Part shown: piece after piece, positions 34,701 through 42,890 of the stretch
How the letters are laid out: every line of letters begins with the position of its first letter
Numbering within the stretch: position 1 is the first letter of the stretch
DNA from: Planctomycetia bacterium
GTDB taxonomy: Bacteria > Planctomycetota > Phycisphaerae > Phycisphaerales > SM1A02
Assembly: GCA_005799495.1 (NCBI GenBank)
Contig: SYGP01000023.1
Location: 1 to 50,957 of the forward strand
DNA length: 50,957 nt
Reading direction: 5' to 3'
Program-made: the position numbers and the translations under genes
The notes under the pieces: generated by a model
Told to the model about the DNA's origin: nothing
The model's database searches: none
What the model saw: only the letters and a program-made list of their open reading frames with translations

Positions 34701-36936
34701 CCAGGATGACCTGTCGAATCGTGGCGATCCTCTCGGCATACACGCCCCCTGCGCCCAAAGACTCCTGCCCTGTAGCAAGCGCGGACTCGGCGGCCTCGCC
34801 GGCTCGATCCGACGCTGAACGCGCATCGAGTGCGTTCCCCTGAGTGGCTTGGGCAGCGTCGCGAGCCTCTGCGGCGAATCCTCCTGCGGCTCCAAGATCT
34901 GGCTGCGCCTCCTGCAGGACAGCCAAGCAATTCTCCACCGCGGTACTCGTGAGTCCAGCGTTCGCGAATGCTTGGTCGAGATGCCCCAGTGCTTCCGCCA
35001 AGGCCGTGCTCGCAGCAACCGCGGCATCCGATGCGCCTTGCGCTGCAGCAACATGAATATCGATCTGGGCCTGTGCTTCGGCCGCGCGGGCAGATGCCAC
35101 TTCCCGCAATGCCTCCGCTGCGGCGCGCTCGGCCTCGGCATTCTCGCGTTCATCTCGCGCACCCAACATTGCACTGATCGCTGCAGTCAGCGACTCGATT
35201 CCCTGCGCGAGGTCGGCAGCCGCCGCCTCGGATGCGGCTGCTGATTCGTTCGCCGCTTCGGCGCGATCTCTCGCTTCCTGAGCCGCCAATTCGGCCGCAG
35301 CAAGAACGGCACCTGCCGCTTCCTCCTGAGCCGTCAGGGCTGCCTGAATTGCCTCATCTCGAAGCGGTTGTGTTGCGAGCAGTCGCTCCTCTGCTTGCAC
35401 AAGTTGGTCGAGTGCGGCCAACAGCCCACTGCGGATTCCATCGAGCGGTCGGCGAGAAAAGATGGACTCGATGTCGGCGATGGCGGCGACCACAAGATCA
35501 CGGAAAGCCGTTCCGTCGCTCAAGGATTGCTCCGCTGCCGCACCTGCATCGCCCGTGCGCGTCGCTGCCGCATCCACATCTGCGCGAGCTGCGATGGCAA
35601 GCGTCAGTCGGTCGAGCGTGACCTGAAGGACCTCATCAGCGACCTCGGCTCCGAACGAAGCATCGCGTGCGGACGACTCGGCGCTCGCAGCGCCCACTCC
35701 CGCGAGATCGACAAAGTCTGGCGAATCGACGCCGCCCTGATCGCTGAAGGCATCGAATGCGGCTCGGGCTGCATCGAGAGACTCGATCCGGCTTGCTTCC
35801 GATGCAGCGCTTGCCTGCAGCGTCAGTTCGAGCAACACACCCACATCAGCCGATGCATCGAGGACGGCTTGCTCCGCCACTTGAAAGTCGAGGATGCGAT
35901 CGCGCGTGTCGGAGAGCGCGCCCTGTGCGGCAAGCAGTGCCTGTGCGGCACTTGCCAGTCGGGCTGCCGTTCCATCTGCCCCGGCCGCCGCATCCGCCAC
36001 TCGCTCAGCCGTGCGGTTCAAATCAGCAAACAGTGCGAGAACACTGTTCCCGGAATTGCTCCCGTCCTGACCAGCCTGGACCGAGGATGTCTCAGCGGCA
36101 GTCTGGGCCACGGCGGCCACCGTGGCGGTGACCTGCTGAATCACGGGTGCTTGAGTCGTTCCAACGACGGCCGATTGGACTGCCTCCGCAGCGCTGGCCA
36201 CCGTGCCTGCAACGGGCGGCGCGCCGATCGATGTGATGAGTGAGTTCGTTGCCGGCTCGGGTGTCTCGGATGAGCTCTTGGCCTCACCACCACCCGAGAG
36301 AACAACAGGCGCGCTGACTGCCGCGTACTTCAGCTGGATTGCGGCGATGGCGTTGCTGGGAACACCTGTGACCTCCGTACCACCCATTGGTCCGGTGTTG
36401 ATGGTGAATCCCGTACCGCGAACGGCGAGTGTGCCGTCCGGCACGACGACATTGAAGTCATTTCGCGCGGTGATTCGATTGACCTTGATGCCAGCCGTAC
36501 CCACCTGAATCTTTGCAATGGCCTTGAAGACATCGCCGTCCGCCTCCTGCACCAACTCACAGTTCGGGATGGAGAAGTCGGAATTCTTGTCCACGATCAC
36601 GGTGGCATGGGGCGTTTCCCCCGCCTTCCAGCCCTTGAGAACGAAGTTCAGCGTGCAGCGGGCCGAAGCTCCCGTCGACACCTCGCTGCCCGGCGGCAGC
36701 ACATCGTCAACCTTCGCCAGCTTCGCATCCTTCCACGCTGTCGCGCTGCTGCTGCGCCACTTCACGCGACCTTCCGTCTCAATCACTCGGATCTCGATGG
36801 TCCGACTCGGCGCTCCAGCATCTTGCGTTGGCGTGGGCTGCATCGGCAGCGGTACCGCACCCGCGGACGCCACCAAGCACGCGAGTGTCAACACTGCACC
36901 TCCGCTGCACGAGATGAACGATCTACTTCGGTTCAC
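31720..36936 (-). CDS. Giant secreted FecR-domain protein with Ala-rich, nearly lysine-free helical body
   Basis: The 1,738-residue protein has a signal peptide (GGAVLTLACLVASAGA) and a FecR-like beta domain (about 45-210) with VIETEGRVKWRSSSATAW, VDDVLPPGSEVSTG and VVVPDGTLAVRGTGF. From about residue 220 to the end it is one low-complexity helical region very rich in Ala, Ser, Asp, Glu and Gln, with heptad-like spacing. By eye I find a single Lys (EEIDFKSSAGD) and one Cys in about 1,500 residues, while Arg is common. The C-terminus is Gly-rich. This suggests an acidic, extended coiled-coil fibre in the periplasm or on the surface, with the FecR part as anchor or sensor. No known family covers the body to my knowledge. 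Confidence 0.85.
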   Translation of the reverse strand: MNRSRSFISCSGGAVLTLACLVASAGAVPLPMQPTPTQDAGAPSRTIEIRVIETEGRVKWRSSSATAWKDAKLAKVDDVLPPGSEVSTGASARCTLNFVLKGWKAGETPHATVIVDKNSDFSIPNCELVQEADGDVFKAIAKIQVGTAGIKVNRITARNDFNVVVPDGTLAVRGTGFTINTGPMGGTEVTGVPSNAIAAIQLKYAAVSAPVVLSGGGEAKSSSETPEPATNSLITSIGAPPVAGTVASAAEAVQSAVVGTTQAPVIQQVTATVAAVAQTAAETSSVQAGQDGSNSGNSVLALFADLNRTAERVADAAAGADGTAARLASAAQALLAAQGALSDTRDRILDFQVAEQAVLDASADVGVLLELTLQASAASEASRIESLDAARAAFDAFSDQGGVDSPDFVDLAGVGAASAESSARDASFGAEVADEVLQVTLDRLTLAIAARADVDAAATRTGDAGAAAEQSLSDGTAFRDLVVAAIADIESIFSRRPLDGIRSGLLAALDQLVQAEERLLATQPLRDEAIQAALTAQEEAAGAVLAAAELAAQEARDRAEAANESAAASEAAAADLAQGIESLTAAISAMLGARDERENAEAERAAAEALREVASARAAEAQAQIDIHVAAAQGASDAAVAASTALAEALGHLDQAFANAGLTSTAVENCLAVLQEAQPDLGAAGGFAAEARDAAQATQGNALDARSASDRAGEAAESALATGQESLGAGGVYAERIATIRQVILGAQERADAAAGHALDASTAAVSAESSGSAFAAQFADPLDPQSSASAAAAAALNAVARALTLASEAQDSADQASASVVGAQSALDAVLDPFGEEIDFKSSAGDIASAVQSAAEANDAAGEAERLAAVADAEAATAETAVAAASEAGLASEFAFAAGGRSEDSTLLSADAGQVLDQLELGSQELEEQIGLAQAAANDASVAQSGLSELLEAFDAEMTALLGALDERSLTAAEDVLAQVGGSTGDESVALIVDAATESASAALAAAQAAETFAQPLAEQFAVAQDLALQSEVEAEAAATEADSAALAAASSAAAAGATGIFADLAQLGGSASGDALDLLVARSAAFANAAAISASEAQSAASEAADATVGLRTRIDSFALASSEPALQAAQSALDSLQSVLAGADRRALTLDTAAATVVTLEIGLETANIAGGLVLGAQVISEATTDFNFFVEAQDGVSLAALDRVADAREQLGNAAEFRQSAEAQFQSLESTFDQMLQALETDGAQGSADPEAGAALAMQVGDLSGDVVAAVDAAQFATAAAHSFAGQGDELAQQGLSLEMAAREIAFAVGGETGSGGAVGDLAAGTAVVQGLSEAATQSSALAQDSAVMADSAVAQALADRAAILAGEAIARALDATNQLQIASAQAEQMRQTLSQQNANAIAQTVAELGVDVGDAQQQMQGAQLAVLQASQYRALAQVTVGSVFEARMAADAAEDAETNRFGAEVARDAAAGAIAAHDTALAAVDGLVSASAVTLATAWEQSDIAVFQSGVANLRFIDTQAAFQSGDSTGVSFNAQSSQVAADASAIAAGLSDAAAVETRTMGDQAIGHAEQSDVAAQQYLGAVSLADSFAAGAVQSFGIAEGAAGRSSGFAEAAAILAAQLGTLRAGSASDIAAAARDGAVLQAQQAAQSRDAALAAAQSARFMGERVFFTVTAQRAAVVVQRANEARVAADLAIDAAARAQSDAAAAAALAGQSGGIVTENGQPGGGAGTQ

Positions 36937-36972
36937 TGCGTCGACTCCTTCCTCGTGCCCATCGTTGATCCA

Positions 36973-37569
36973 TCACTCGAACCGCCCTGTTGGAGGCAGC
37001 ACCCGCTTCGTGGAGGATGGCTTTGCATCCCCTGCGGCCGCTGCCTGCGCGAGGGCGGAGGCACCATCCAAGTTTGCATTTCGCGACAGGCGCGTCAAGA
37101 AGTCAACGAATTCTGCACCCGTAAAACTCATGCCGTCCTGCTTCCCAACAAGAATCTGCTCATTTCGCAGTTCCCGCACGGCGTAACGCGGAATCGGACC
37201 CCAAATCCGCATGTTCACCCCCCCATCCACCTTCGCAATCCGGCACGCGGCCGTGGCAATCCAACCCACTTCCGCACTCTCCGTGGAGGGTTCGTCAAAG
37301 CCAGTCGGCAGCCACTTGCGGCGCTTGGCCTCCGCGACTCGTTCCGAAAAGGTCCCCCAATGATCTTCGCCGTCTGCCAGCAGGAACAGCGCATGCAGCG
37401 CATCCTCATTGCTGACGAGTGTTGCCTCCTTCAACTCCTCGAAGAACTCGATCTCCTCGTCCGTCGTGGGAAATCGCTCGACAACCGATGTGGTGCCAAA
37501 CTGCCGTTCGCAGCCGACGGCCCATCCGACTCCGAGCAGCGCACACACCACCCACGCTCTAAAACGCAT
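36973..37569 (-). CDS. Lipoprotein in the CHASE2/FecR operon
   Basis: The 198-residue protein has a signal sequence with the lipobox AVGC (Cys about 20). The mature domain is helical, with TTDEEIEFFEELKEATLVSNEDALHALFLL (in pieces), a Trp-containing WGPIPRYAVREL and an Ala-rich end. I do not recognise a family. Its start lies inside the last 11 bases of the upstream beta-barrel gene and it ends 36 bases before the giant FecR-domain gene, so it is embedded in the operon and probably links the two in the envelope. ATG 37569 begins the signal sequence; the frame is open seven codons further. Confidence 0.75.
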   Translation of the reverse strand: MRFRAWVVCALLGVGWAVGCERQFGTTSVVERFPTTDEEIEFFEELKEATLVSNEDALHALFLLADGEDHWGTFSERVAEAKRRKWLPTGFDEPSTESAEVGWIATAACRIAKVDGGVNMRIWGPIPRYAVRELRNEQILVGKQDGMSFTGAEFVDFLTRLSRNANLDGASALAQAAAAGDAKPSSTKRVLPPTGRFE

Positions 37570-39109
37570 AGGTGCCTCCGATGTACACAAAGTCGCGCGT
37601 CCCCGACTGCGATGGCGCGAATGCCGCCTGGTTCGGCATGAAGATGCCGTACTTGAAGCTCAGGTCGAGATCGCTGAGCAATCGCCATTCGAGGCTGAAG
37701 TCGACTTCACCGCCGACATAGTTCGTGCCACCCGGTTGCGTCTGGAACGACAGTGGCGCGTTCGACAGGATGCGCCCGAAGAGAAACCCCGTCACACCCA
37801 GACGCAAGTTGTGGAAGATGCCGCCGCCCGGAAAGGGACTTGTGCTGAAACCGACCGATGGGCAAAGCAAGTTGGCGAAGTCAGGCGAGAGCACAAGACC
37901 CGTGTTGACATATCCGAGTGAGTTGAATGATGTATCGACTGCACCTGGGGCAATGCCGCCGAAGGTGTTGCCCGAATCGAGACGATCCGACGAACCACTG
38001 CCTGCCACGATCTGAAAGTCGATTCGCGAGTCAGCTGGGTCGCGTCCAAGCCATGTCAATCCGCCGAGCCCCGCGACTGCAGAAATCGTCACATTCTGCT
38101 GCGGAACGGGGGTGAGCGTTCCATCGCGAGGCAGTGGATCGGAAAGTGTGGTGCCGTACTCGTACATGCACTCCGCGCGGTACACCAGACCTGCACCGAG
38201 CGACCCATTGCTGCCAAGCCCGACATAGCTCGAGTCGTAGTTGAAGGTTGTCGGGATGGTTGGCAGCGCGGCAGGCAGCAGCGCAACCTGCCCCTCGTTC
38301 AAGTCCTTCTGGGCGAGCAGATAGACATACGGACGATGACCGGCGAATCCCGAGTACTCGAGCTTTCCGCCGTAGAAAAGCCGCTGCGTGTCCGTGTCAT
38401 AGCCCGGCCGTGAAAGGTCCCAGTCGATGGTGTCGTTCCCGCTCGTGACGCCAATCAATGCCGTCGCCTTCCAGTCGCGCCATGAGAAGTCAAAGATGCC
38501 TGCGTACATGTAGTTGCTCAGCGCAGCACCCTGACCCCAGATCACATACTGCCGTCCCACCTTCGCAACGAAGTTGTAGTCGGGTTTGTTGCCGGTCTGC
38601 GCACGGATCATGCCCGCGAGATTGAACTCATACCAATAGATCTCGCCGATCGGATTCTGCCAACCGACATCGTCATAGTCGGGCCCGATCGCTCGCGTGC
38701 CACGGAAATCCCATTGGTTGTATTGGAATCGGAGCCTGCCGAAAAAGCGGTGGGCACCATCGAGCTCGATGGATGTGAAGAGCCGCAGGTCGTAAATCTG
38801 CTGGTAGGTCTCCTGACTCTGCGCCGTGTCGATGATGTTGAAGGCGTAGCGGAAGGTGCCACCGTACTCAATGCTCAACCTCTCCGAGATTGGGGCGTTG
38901 GCGTAGTACGCCTGCCTCATTTCCGCATCCTCTTGGTTGAGTTGACGCTGCAGATTCTCTGCCGAGCGAAGAGCCGCGGTATCGGATCCCTGTGCAGCAA
39001 CTTCCACGGCGGCCACTCCCCATGCCAGCAGCACCGAGATGGTGACAGCCCCTTGCACGACACAGGGGAAGCGATGTTGGAGGATTGCCGAAGCCACTCG
39101 CTGGATCAT
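37559..39109 (-). CDS. Outer-membrane beta-barrel protein, alginate-export/porin-like
   Basis: The 516-residue product has a signal peptide (VTISVLLAWGVAAVEVAAQ) and a short helical plug-like stretch (LRSAENLQRQLNQEDAEMRQAYY). Many alternating amphipathic strands rich in Tyr, Phe and Gly follow, ending in an aromatic C-terminus (YIGGTYAF) as expected for BAM-inserted barrels. The pattern (RLRFQYNQWDFR, VAKVGRQYVIWGQG, SLEWRLLSDLDLSFKYGI) resembles AlgE-like export porins; substrate unknown. ATG 39109 is assumed; GGGAG lies 14 bases upstream, so a TTG at 39121 is possible. It is the first gene of the operon with the lipoprotein, giant FecR-domain protein and cyclase. Confidence 0.82.
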   Translation of the reverse strand: MIQRVASAILQHRFPCVVQGAVTISVLLAWGVAAVEVAAQGSDTAALRSAENLQRQLNQEDAEMRQAYYANAPISERLSIEYGGTFRYAFNIIDTAQSQETYQQIYDLRLFTSIELDGAHRFFGRLRFQYNQWDFRGTRAIGPDYDDVGWQNPIGEIYWYEFNLAGMIRAQTGNKPDYNFVAKVGRQYVIWGQGAALSNYMYAGIFDFSWRDWKATALIGVTSGNDTIDWDLSRPGYDTDTQRLFYGGKLEYSGFAGHRPYVYLLAQKDLNEGQVALLPAALPTIPTTFNYDSSYVGLGSNGSLGAGLVYRAECMYEYGTTLSDPLPRDGTLTPVPQQNVTISAVAGLGGLTWLGRDPADSRIDFQIVAGSGSSDRLDSGNTFGGIAPGAVDTSFNSLGYVNTGLVLSPDFANLLCPSVGFSTSPFPGGGIFHNLRLGVTGFLFGRILSNAPLSFQTQPGGTNYVGGEVDFSLEWRLLSDLDLSFKYGIFMPNQAAFAPSQSGTRDFVYIGGTYAF

Positions 39110-39147
39110 CGGGACATGCAACGCTCCCTCTGCCGAACTGCGGCGAC

Positions 39148-39153
39148 TATCCT
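39148..39153 (+). promoter_or_regulatory. Candidate -10 element of the MBL-fold gene
   Basis: TATCCT lies ten bases before ATG 39164. On the opposite strand the overlapping AGGATA/TAGGAT could serve the beta-barrel operon, about 40 bases from its start. Confidence 0.35.
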
Positions 39154-39163
39154 ACTCCCGCGC

Positions 39164-39907
39164 ATGAGTTTTGAAGCCATCATTCTTGGAACGGGGAGTG
39201 CGCTCTCGGAGATGCACTTTGGCTCCTCTGCAGTGCTGCCGTGGCGTGATGGCCTTGTGCTGATTGACTGCCCCGATGCGATTCTGCGCGCACTCGCGCA
39301 CGCATCGAAACGCAGCGGACGAGCCATCGATGCAATGCGAATCACCGACATTCTCGTCACGCACCTCCACGGGGATCATGTGAACGGTTTGGAAACAATT
39401 GGGTGGAAGCGCTGGATCGCGAAACTGAACGGACTCGGTCCCGTTCCCCGCTTGCACACCGTCGAACCCGTCGCGCGTCGCCTCTGGGAGCGACTCGGAC
39501 CCGCCATGGATCAGAACGGGACGCTGCAGTTGGCCGATTACTTCGACCTGCACATCATCCCCCTGGGGGTTCCCACCCGCGTGGCTGACTTTGATGTGGA
39601 GGCACGCCTGGCGGAGCACCTGATCCCTGGGTGCGGCTACCGAATCTCGCGCGGCGGCGCCACGCTCGGATGGAGCGGCGACACGCGGTTTGATCCCGCC
39701 CACATCGACTGGCTCGCGACCGCAGATGTCATTGTTCACGAGACGAGCGAATCGCGCGTTCACACACCGATCGAATGCCTCAACTCCCTTGCGCCAGAGC
39801 TGCGGAAGAAGATCCGCCTCGTGCACATGGAGGACAACTTCGATCAGGCCGTCACGGACATCGTGCCGCTGACCGAGGGCGAAGTGCTCGCCGTGCCGCC
39901 ACGCTGA
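39164..39907 (+). CDS. MBL-fold metallohydrolase (RNase Z/phosphodiesterase-like)
   Basis: The 247-residue protein begins ILGTGSALSEMHFGSSAVL, as in RNase Z-like enzymes. It has the zinc motif THLHGDHVNGLE (HxHxDH), followed by GWSGDTRF and IVHETS, and a last metal-ligand candidate His in LVHMEDNF. It lacks the exosite of tRNase Z, so a phosphodiesterase or unknown hydrolase is as likely as tRNA processing. Its last 64 bases overlap the end of the opposite-strand citrate synthase gene. Confidence 0.85.
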   Translation: MSFEAIILGTGSALSEMHFGSSAVLPWRDGLVLIDCPDAILRALAHASKRSGRAIDAMRITDILVTHLHGDHVNGLETIGWKRWIAKLNGLGPVPRLHTVEPVARRLWERLGPAMDQNGTLQLADYFDLHIIPLGVPTRVADFDVEARLAEHLIPGCGYRISRGGATLGWSGDTRFDPAHIDWLATADVIVHETSESRVHTPIECLNSLAPELRKKIRLVHMEDNFDQAVTDIVPLTEGEVLAVPPR

Positions 39908-41037
39908 TTGCGCGGGATGAATGCCAGTCCGTGCGGCCCCATGTAGTCCGCATGCGGGCGGATCAGTTTGTTGGCTGCCAGCTGTTCAATGCAGTGGCCC
40001 GTCCAACCCGACATTCGGCTTGCGGCGAACATGCACGTGAAGAGGTCGAGGTCGAGCCCGAGCGAGTAGTAGGTGGTTGCCGAGTAGAAGTCGACATTGG
40101 GGAAGATCCCCTTCTCGCGGATGTTCGGCTGCGCCAGGACGATCTCCTCGATGCGGCGGCTCATCTCATACAGCGGCAAGTTTCCCGTATCCGCTGCGAC
40201 TTGCTTGGCGAATGTCTTGAGATAGGTTGCACGCGGGTCATACGCCTTGTAGACGCGGTGACCGAACCCCATGATCCGCTCCTTGCGCGCGAGTTTCCCG
40301 AGGATGTACGACTCCGTCTTCTCGAGCGAACCGATTTCGAGCAGCATTTCCATCACTTCCTGATTGGCACCGCCGTGCAGCGGCCCCTTGAGCGTGCCAA
40401 TCGCCGTTGTGGCAGCGGAGTACATGTCGCTCTGCGTGGCAACCGTGACGCGCGCCGCGAACGTCGATGCATTCAGTCCGTGATCGGCGTGGAGCACGAG
40501 GCAGACATCGAGCGCGCGACTCATGGCATCCGTGGGCCGCTGCCCCGTCAGCATCCACAGGAAGTTCTGGGCGATGGTCAGCGTTGCGTCCGGCTCGACG
40601 ATGGGCTTCCCCTTTCGGAAACGGTCGAAGGCCGCGATCAGCGTGGGCGTCTTGGCAACGAGTCGGACCGACTTGCGGCGGTTCGCTTCGGGCGATGCAT
40701 CGTCTGCCTCGCCATCGAAGTGCGCGAGGGCAGACACGAGGGTGCGAAGCGCATCCATCGGCGCCGCCGTCCGCGGAATGGAGCGGAGCAGATCGAGCAG
40801 TCGCGGATCCACCGCGTACTCCTTGCGCAGTTCGCGCTCGAGCGACTGCAGTTGTCCAGCCGTGGGAAGGGTCCCCTCCCACAACAGCCACACGACTTCC
40901 TCGAAGGTCATGTTTCGCGCGAGGGAATCGATGTCGTATCCGACATACTCGAGAATTCCCTTGGCCCCATCGATGAACGAAAGGCGGGTGTCGGCTGCGA
41001 CGGTGTTGGCAAGTCCCTTGTCGACGGTCAGTGGCAT
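39844..41037 (-). CDS. gltA: Citrate synthase
   Basis: The enzyme condenses oxaloacetate and acetyl-CoA to citrate, the entry of the TCA cycle; the 2-methylcitrate synthase branch cannot be excluded. The 397-residue product has the catalytic His regions LHADHGLNASTF, GPLHGGANQEV and MGFGHRVYK, and the Asp in FPNVDFYSA. At 397 residues it is of the shorter, dimeric type. The last residues (GTASTSPSVSGTMSVTA) do not look like the usual C-terminus and arise from the 64-base convergent overlap with the MBL gene. Confidence 0.94.
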   Translation of the reverse strand: MPLTVDKGLANTVAADTRLSFIDGAKGILEYVGYDIDSLARNMTFEEVVWLLWEGTLPTAGQLQSLERELRKEYAVDPRLLDLLRSIPRTAAPMDALRTLVSALAHFDGEADDASPEANRRKSVRLVAKTPTLIAAFDRFRKGKPIVEPDATLTIAQNFLWMLTGQRPTDAMSRALDVCLVLHADHGLNASTFAARVTVATQSDMYSAATTAIGTLKGPLHGGANQEVMEMLLEIGSLEKTESYILGKLARKERIMGFGHRVYKAYDPRATYLKTFAKQVAADTGNLPLYEMSRRIEEIVLAQPNIREKGIFPNVDFYSATTYYSLGLDLDLFTCMFAASRMSGWTGHCIEQLAANKLIRPHADYMGPHGLAFIPRNQRGGTASTSPSVSGTMSVTA

Positions 41038-41044
41038 AGGTTCC

Positions 41045-41050
41045 TATCCT
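41045..41050 (+). promoter_or_regulatory. Candidate -10 element of the rhomboid gene
   Basis: TATCCT lies 16 bases before ATG 41067, within the 29-base gap to the divergent citrate synthase gene. It would give a leader of about ten bases. Confidence 0.35.
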
Positions 41051-41066
41051 TTGGGTTGGGTCAAAA

Positions 41067-42194
41067 ATGATACCCCTTGCAGTCGATCGACAGAGTCGGA
41101 TTTCGCCATGGGTCACGACGGCAATCGTGGTCCTCAACCTCCTCGCCTTCGTGGCAGTCGGTACATCGCTTCGGGAGGGCGGTTCGAATGCGAATTCCCT
41201 CTTTTCCTGGGGAGTCTTCATTCCTTCTGCAGGCGCAGTCGCGGAACGCCCCTGGACGCTCATTACCTACGCGTTTCTGCACGATCCATCGGGGCTGGCC
41301 CACGTCGGCTTCAACATGTTGTTTCTGTTCATCTTTGGGCGCGCCGTGGAGGGGCGCCTCGGCCACCTGCGCTTTGCGCTGCTGTATATCGGCGGTTGCA
41401 TCGTGGCGGCGCTCGCCCAGTGGCTGTTTTCCCGCGCGCCGATGGTGGGCGCCAGCGGCGCGGTCGCTGCGGTGACCGGCGCGTTCGCAGCGTTGTGCCC
41501 GCGCGCGCGGGTTCGCCTCCTCGTGTTCATCAGCGTGATCGAAATCAGCGGCCTGGCAGCGGTCATCCTCTTCGCGGTGATCGATCTTGTCGGACAGATG
41601 GGATCGTTCCTCGGCTCCGGCGCGCGCGTGGCGTACATCGCGCACCTCGCGGGATATGCCTTCGGCATTGGCTCGATGCTGCTGCTGCTCGGCATGGGAT
41701 GGATCGCACGGAGCGAGTTCGACCTGTTCTTCCTGCTGCGCCAGTGGCGTCGCCGCCGTGCGATGGCCGATGCGTTTCGCCAGAGCAGCCCATGGACCCG
41801 CGAGGCTGGTTCAGCGCTCGGCAGCGGGAACGCCACGACGGATGCTCCGCGAGCCAACTCGCCGCGCGCGGAGCCGCCACTGCGTGCGTGGAACGACACG
41901 GATGTCCGGCGTGCCTTCCACGATGCAAGCAGCGCGTTCGAGCGGGGCGACTTCTCCCGTGCAGCATCCGGGTGGGAGCGCATCGCCACGCGTGCGCCAC
42001 ATCATGAGGAAGCCGATGGCGCACTGATCATGGCGGCGCTCACGACGGCGCGCCATCTGGGCGATCGAGCTCGCGCACAACAGATGATTGATGCGCTGCT
42101 GGCGCGCACGCGCCCCTGCACCGTGGCACTTCGCCAACAGGCCGAAGCGCTGCGTGCCGAGCTCGCACTTCCAACGCCGGGCGGCCAGGCGTGA
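41067..42194 (+). CDS. Rhomboid-family intramembrane serine protease
   Basis: The 375-residue protein has about six to seven membrane helices in the first 215 residues. The catalytic Ser is in GASGAVAAV and the His in HLAGYAFG; LAHVGFNMLFLFIFG is the conserved second-helix region with HxxxN. The cytoplasmic or periplasmic tail (about 240-375) contains TPR-like helices (RAFHDASSAFERGDFSRAASGWERIA, in pieces). The family cuts membrane proteins within or next to the bilayer; the substrate is unknown. The stop overlaps the trpF GTG (GTGA). Confidence 0.9.
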   Translation: MIPLAVDRQSRISPWVTTAIVVLNLLAFVAVGTSLREGGSNANSLFSWGVFIPSAGAVAERPWTLITYAFLHDPSGLAHVGFNMLFLFIFGRAVEGRLGHLRFALLYIGGCIVAALAQWLFSRAPMVGASGAVAAVTGAFAALCPRARVRLLVFISVIEISGLAAVILFAVIDLVGQMGSFLGSGARVAYIAHLAGYAFGIGSMLLLLGMGWIARSEFDLFFLLRQWRRRRAMADAFRQSSPWTREAGSALGSGNATTDAPRANSPRAEPPLRAWNDTDVRRAFHDASSAFERGDFSRAASGWERIATRAPHHEEADGALIMAALTTARHLGDRARAQQMIDALLARTRPCTVALRQQAEALRAELALPTPGGQA

Positions 42195-42865
42195 ACGCCT
42201 CCCAAGCCCATCCTTCGCTTCGCGGAGATGGGAAGACCTTCGTCAAGATTTGTGGGCTGCGGGAAGCGAAGGCGCTGGATGTCTGCTGCGATGCAGGTGC
42301 CGATGCCGTTGGCTTCGTGCTTGCGGCTGGAAGTCCGCGCACGATTTCGATGGATGAGGCTGAGTCCCTCGCAGCCGCGCTCCCTTCGCACATGCTTGCC
42401 GTGGCGGTGGTCCGCGGGGGATTCTGGACAGGTTGGCCGACGCGGGCGTGGCACGGGTGCGTTCAACTGCATGCCGATGCTGCGGCCGCGGATGCCGCCG
42501 CATGGCGAGCTGCTGCATCCCCGCCGCGTGCGCCAGCGCTCCGGCGAATCGCTGCAGCGTCGGACATCGCTGAACTCCTCGCCTGGGATGCACTCCCGAA
42601 CATCGATGCGCTGCTCTTCGATGGACGCGATGCAGGCAGCGGGCGGGCGCACGCCGATGGCATGCTCGAGCAAATCGCTGCGCTGCGCGGCACGCTGCAG
42701 AAACCTCTGCTGCTTGCGGGCGGGTTGAATCCGGATTCCGTGGCAGCCGCGGTGCGGCAGGTGCGACCCGCGGGCGTGGATGTGTCGAGCGGCGTGGAAT
42801 CGGCGCGTGGCGTGAAGGACCACGGACTGATCCGCGCATTTCTTGCCGCCGCGCGAACGGCCTGA
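42191..42865 (+). CDS. trpF: Phosphoribosylanthranilate isomerase
   Basis: TrpF converts phosphoribosylanthranilate to the carboxyphenylamino-deoxyribulose phosphate in tryptophan synthesis. The 224-residue TIM barrel has VKICGL with the catalytic Cys, GADAVGFVLAAGSPRTIS, the Asp in LLFDGRD, and the phosphate-binding strands LLAGGLNPDSV and GVDVSSGVES. No other trp gene is in the window. It is translationally coupled to the rhomboid gene. Confidence 0.9.
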   Translation: MNASQAHPSLRGDGKTFVKICGLREAKALDVCCDAGADAVGFVLAAGSPRTISMDEAESLAAALPSHMLAVAVVRGGFWTGWPTRAWHGCVQLHADAAAADAAAWRAAASPPRAPALRRIAAASDIAELLAWDALPNIDALLFDGRDAGSGRAHADGMLEQIAALRGTLQKPLLLAGGLNPDSVAAAVRQVRPAGVDVSSGVESARGVKDHGLIRAFLAAARTA

Positions 42866-42878
42866 CGCATGCGACCAT

Positions 42879-42884
42879 TAGACT
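42879..42884 (+). promoter_or_regulatory. Candidate -10 element of enolase
   Basis: TAGACT lies six bases before ATG 42891 and 14 bases after the trpF stop. The AGGATC between could be read as a weak ribosome site but is too close to the start to be typical. Confidence 0.4.
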
Positions 42885-42890
42885 AGGATC

